DNA of 64,000 nt from Eremophila alpestris peregrina (Eukaryota > Chordata > Aves > Passeriformes > Alaudidae): positions 4,504,500 through 4,568,499 of the forward strand of contig WMCF01000007.1 in the NCBI GenBank assembly GCA_009792885.1, in the 5' to 3' direction. The translations under genes and the position numbers were made by a program. The notes below the pieces were generated by a model that made no database searches, was not told the DNA's origin, and saw only the letters and a program-made list of their open reading frames with translations. Shown in pieces: positions 38,437 through 64,000 of the stretch; within the stretch, counting starts at the first letter, position 1, and each line of letters starts with the position of its first letter.

Positions 38437-38962
38437 GTCCGGAGCGCCCCGCTCCCACCCCCGCTCCCTCCGGCCCGGCCCGGCCCCGCTGGAGCCGGGG
38501 CTGGGCGGGCCTGGCTGGCGTGGCCCCGCCGGACTCGCACGGACGCGCCTTCCCCGGGGGCAGCGCGGGGCACCCCGGCACCGCCCCCCGCCCTGCCATT
38601 GGCCGGCTGCGCGTCCCCCCGCGCTTCCTCCTTCCGCTCACTGGCTCCTTGGCAGTGACGTCCCCGCGCCGGCGCTCCTGACTGGTCCGAGGGCTGTGGC
38701 GGAGGCACGGATTGGCCGCTCCCGCCGCCATTCCGACGCCGCCCGGCGCTCGCTTCCTGAGGCGGCGGCCCGCCCGCGCCGCCTCCCGTGACCCGCGGCC
38801 GCTCCCAGCTGGCGCTTGCGGGCACTTCCCGGCTCCATCCCGCCGCAGTGAGCGGCGCTACGGGGAGCGTGGGCCCGGGACAGCAGGGCGCTCTTGTGGC
38901 CGGCCTGGGCCGCCCTCCCGCCGCTGTCCTGCCGCCTCGCAGGCCGCCGTCCCGGGCGCAGG
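38437..38962. promoter_or_regulatory. Divergent CpG-island promoter between RWDD4 and TRAPPC11
   Basis: Only 526 bases separate the two start codons, and the whole interval is CpG-rich; the island runs from about 38130 to 39420. Seen: reverse CCAAT boxes (ATTGG) at 38598-38602 and 38711-38715, a CRE-like TGACGTC at 38656-38662, an ETS-type CTTCCG at 38631-38636, and no clear TATA box. This is typical of a bidirectional housekeeping promoter. The TRAPPC11 side may include a non-coding first exon: a pyrimidine-rich acceptor ends at 38942, 20 bases before the ATG. I cannot fix the matching donor. Confidence 0.8.
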
Positions 38963-60461
<21,499 letters not shown>

Positions 60462-61380
60462 CTTTGAGACCTGTACCTCTGCACTTAAAGAAATGGGATG
60501 TTGCACAGAATATGTAAAGCTCACTTTGGAAACATGGCTTTGATCAAACCATAAGAATTAAATTTTATTTTGAAATGACAACTCTTAGCAGAACTAATGT
60601 TTTAAAAAAAGGTAGTGTTTCATAGACTTTCTTTAAGGAATAAACACGTGGGGAAATCTTGGTGCTTTATGGAACAGGAGCATTCTTTTGAAGTTAATTT
60701 TGAATTAACTCCTGAAAGTATTATTGAGGCATATTAAATATCTTGAGTATTTGTGAAGAAATGCTAATTCATTTGACCAAACCTGACAGATGTTTTCAAA
60801 TTTAACAGTTTAAGTGCAAAGTTTGTATTTGCTATTAGAGATTTACAACATTTACAAATTATCATTTTTTACAGAAGTTTGTCCTGTGCCATTTGTGTTG
60901 AAGACAGAGCAGATTGTGCAGTAGCACTGTAAATTACAAATGGTTACATCGTGCTGTTGCAATTGAGCAGCTTACTAGTCCTTTAAAACCATAACTCAAA
61001 AGGCACTGTTTCTCCTGGGTAAGCCATACATCTGATTTTGAATTCAGCAGCTAGTCTGAAGAGAGAGATTCAGTCATTCCAGTTGGACTATCCAACCTGG
61101 AGTTGATGTGGCTCGGGGTTACTTTTACATACACAGTTTCCAGATTAAAGATGTGTCTTGGTAGTCTCCTGCTGTGTGAATTTAAAAAATAGACATCCTA
61201 CTGTTGTACAGCTCTGGATGAACTGGTGTGTAAAGTACAGTAAAATATGTAAATATAAAAAATTGCATTGTGAAAATCTACGTTGTTTAACTTTCTAAAT
61301 AATTACATTTTGATTGCTTGGGAAATACCTTATTTATTGTCAAAGTGAAGTTCTAATAAACTGCTTGTGACAGACTACTT
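60462..61380 (+). other. TRAPPC11 3' UTR (inferred)
   Basis: Non-coding AT-rich sequence between the TRAPPC11 stop and the AATAAA at 61355-61360. An earlier AATAAA at 60639-60644 could give a shorter 3' UTR of about 200 bases. The open frame 60241-60543 partly overlaps the last exon in another frame and is not a gene. Confidence 0.6.
61355..61360 (+). terminator. TRAPPC11 poly(A) signal (AATAAA)
   Basis: A canonical AATAAA about 895 bases after the stop codon, followed by T/G-containing sequence (ctgcttgtgacag). It is the last canonical hexamer before the pyrimidine-rich simple repeat at 61691. Confidence 0.6.
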
Positions 61381-64000
61381 CTGAAACTGTCTCTAACTGC
61401 ATTGCTTTCACAGTTTTTTCATAACTCTGATCTTACTTGTGGACTGATGCATCCATCTATGGCACTGAAGTTCAAAATAACAGCTGTGACACTTGAAGGA
61501 AAGCATGAGTGAAGTCCTGAAAAAATATGTGTGAGGATATACTGTTTTTCCATGGAGTGCAGAGGTAGTTGTATCATGAGGGTTTTCCCAATGTATAGGT
61601 GGAGATAAGAAGACTGTGCTGGGAAGAAGAGATTAAACCTTCCTTATTCTTTGCTTAAATGTACTGAACTAAGTGGCAGTAGAATAGGTATCTTATCTCT
61701 CTCTCTCTCTGTCTCTGTCTCTCTCTTTTTTTTTTTTTTTTTATGAGTGGAAAATGTCTTTCTTTTCCAGATATTTTTTTGTCTTCAGTAGCCACTCAGA
61801 TTGCAACAATGCTGGCACCTCTGTTACTGCTTCTTAAAAGACATGTTGATGCAAGTAGTGTAAGTGTTTGGTGGAGAATTGGGTGCCTTCCCCCACCCCC
61901 AAAACAATCTAAGAGTGGTTTTTATCTCTTTGAGAAAGGGGATGGCATAAAATACTTTCATGGTTATAATAATGTTGAAGTCTTAAGGGAATTGTGTAAA
62001 TATGTTCCTACTGAAAATTGAGTAGTAAGAATAGTACAGAAATGCAGGCATATCCCACACCATGGAAAAATCTTGCTACTTTGCCATAGTTGCAATTCCT
62101 GTTCTTTCATTCACAAAGGGAATCTTTTCTTGTTTCTTATGATCTTACTATAGCTGTAAACACTACAAAGCAAATATTTTTGTGTTAATTGTCTCTAAAG
62201 TGCTAGGCACACCTTTTATGCTATGCAAATGACTGGTGTGAATGAAAACATGCAGCAAGCAGGAGCCACCTTGTTAAAGAAGCTCGAGAAGTGATTAATG
62301 ATGACTATCTTTCTGACTCATAAGATTCTAATGCTGAAGGGAATGTTTGTGATTCATAACCCAAATCCCTTTGGAAGTCTTAAGGAGATATATTCACATA
62401 TATTTCAGTGTAAGTACAATTTTTTTATTATTTACTGTATTTTGATGAGCACCATTCACACTTCAATGTATACTACATAAATGTAATCTATTTTAATTGG
62501 AACTAATTAAGTATCAAAGAAAAGAGAAGCTACTTATAGACTAGTTTAAAAATAGCTTTCAGGGAAAAAAGATTGAGATGAACATGTTCAAACTGCTACT
62601 GAGCTGGAGACCAAGCCCTAGCACTGTTGTTTCCTCCTCTTTTATGCTACTTGGTGCATGAGGGGGAGAACTTGTCCCATCTCAGTGCTTGGGAGGGGAA
62701 GAACATTTCCCATCATCTCTGATCTGGCCTACAGCAAAGTCTGGAGTGGAGAAAGTACCCTGTTCCTTCTTCAATGCTTCCAACCACTAAACTAGTTACA
62801 GGAAGGGAAGGAAAAGTGAAGGTTTAAAAGGAAGATTTTGATTTTAGATTCTGTTTCAGGGTCTTGCATGAAGTATTCTCAGATTGTTGATTTATAGAGC
62901 AGTTTGAGGTTCTCCCAGCTTCCTTTTTGCATGTCCTAATGAACAAGTTGTTTCTCTTAATGCTTTCACTGCCTTCACCTGGGAGATTGGAAGCCCCTTG
63001 GGGGTAAGAATACTTCTGCTAGGATCCTCCTTCAGGTTTGAGGTTACTGTGTCTAAAGTAGGAAGAAGAGAAAAAAATCTCAAAAAGCACCTGCTTCTTT
63101 AAACCTCTTATGCTGCTTCATTTTATAAAAACAATGAGCTCCTTCATGTCTTTTCAGGTAAGAAGTTAGGCTAAAGGAGAGCAACATGGATATCTTACAC
63201 CAAAGTACCTTCCCAATCGTCCTCCAGGGATGGTTTTGACAAGAGACTTTTAGGGCTAAGAGGAGCAATCCTTGCTGCATTCCAAGGATTAGATATGCTA
63301 CCTGGTGAAGTGAAGGATAGGGAGCTGTACAGGACTTGTGACTGTGTTTAGCTCTCAGATTCAGGATGCCCATGCTGAGTGCTTTGCATCTCTCAGCTTT
63401 CAGGGTATCAGATGTGCCCTGGCAGACACCTGGCTGACTGGGCTATTGAGGCAGCTCCTGCTCACCAGGCAGCTTTGCCCCATTGCCCTGCCACACTGGG
63501 TTGTAAAATAGTTCATGATTATAACATTTCTTACCTCACCTGGAACATGGTTGTTGAGTAGCTGTAAAGTCAGTTGTCAATAAAAAAATAGTGTATATTC
63601 CAGTTAATCATTGTGCTGAAAGAAAGTTCAGAAGGTAAGTTTATATAATGTGTAAAATAATTTCAGAGTAGTTTCTGTAGAGCTCTCTGCAGGTATGGTT
63701 CTGGGTACTGTAGTCTGATAGAACTGGATAAGGGGAAAAGTAGTTTCATCTGCTTTGAGGTTTCTGTTGGAGTAAACCCTAGAGATGAAGAAACCTAGTA
63801 GAAGTGTTAAATGCCACCTAGAACCTGTTTAATCCTGCTAAATCTAAGGGCTAGCATGTAGCTGGGCTACATCTGTCTGCTTGTAAAAAGTCACAGAGCT
63901 GATTTCAGATAACACAGATACAGACTTACCCCAGCTTACTGCAAGCTGGTCAAAACTTTTATCCCAGGTGTTCTTTACTTTTGGATGTCAGCAATATTCT
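61381..64000. other. Gene-free sequence downstream of TRAPPC11
   Basis: Contains the (TC)n tract at 61691. In vertebrates the next gene along is STOX2, but I see no exon of it here. The 92-97 aa frames have no recognisable motif. Confidence 0.5.
61691..61743 (+). repeat. (TC)n plus poly(T) polypyrimidine tract
   Basis: A CT dinucleotide repeat with two interrupting G bases runs into a long T tract, so one strand is almost purely pyrimidine for about 50 bases. It lies about 330 bases past the TRAPPC11 poly(A) signal. Confidence 0.9.

Noticed and set aside
61743..62021. 92-aa frame as a possible STOX2 or novel exon
   Set aside because: No known motif, it begins in poly(T)-flanked sequence, and it has no convincing conserved splice context.

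Overview
This is vertebrate nuclear DNA, almost certainly from a bird. Three intron-containing genes encode proteins I recognise as orthologues of human ING2, RWDD4 and TRAPPC11, in the order and orientation of human 4q35.1. The interspersed repeats are avian: several 5'-truncated CR1 LINE fragments and one remnant of an avian endogenous-retrovirus LTR. I cannot name the species.

Layout. 1-5260: gene-free, AT-rich, with two CR1 fragments and a 270-base A/C-only tract. 5270-6650: CpG island holding the ING2 promoter and exon 1. 5797-9645: ING2 (+), two coding exons, 278 aa. 9646-31680: about 22 kb with no gene I can support; it holds three CR1 pieces, the LTR remnant and a second copy of a repeat also present in the ING2 intron. 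32694-38436: RWDD4 (-), seven coding exons, 185 aa. 38437-38962: a 526-base CpG-rich divergent promoter between the RWDD4 and TRAPPC11 start codons. 38963-60461: TRAPPC11 (+), 29 coding exons, 1133 aa, with a poly(A) signal at 61355. 61380-64000: gene-free flank.

I rebuilt the gene models by hand from splice signals and reading frame, matching the protein families from memory. All exon junctions keep frame, and the totals (278, 185 and 1133 aa) are close or equal to the human lengths. One TRAPPC11 intron uses a GC donor instead of GT.

The genes do not form a functional pathway. ING2 is a nuclear reader of H3K4me3 in Sin3-HDAC complexes, TRAPPC11 is a membrane-trafficking tether subunit, and RWDD4 is a small RWD-domain protein of unclear role. 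Only RWDD4 and TRAPPC11 probably share regulation, through the divergent promoter.

I found no previously undescribed system. The most useful leads are the GC-AG intron, the diverged repeat pair flanking ING2 exon 2, the internally deleted LTR abutting a CR1, a codon lost at an RWDD4 splice junction, and strand-biased low-complexity tracts.
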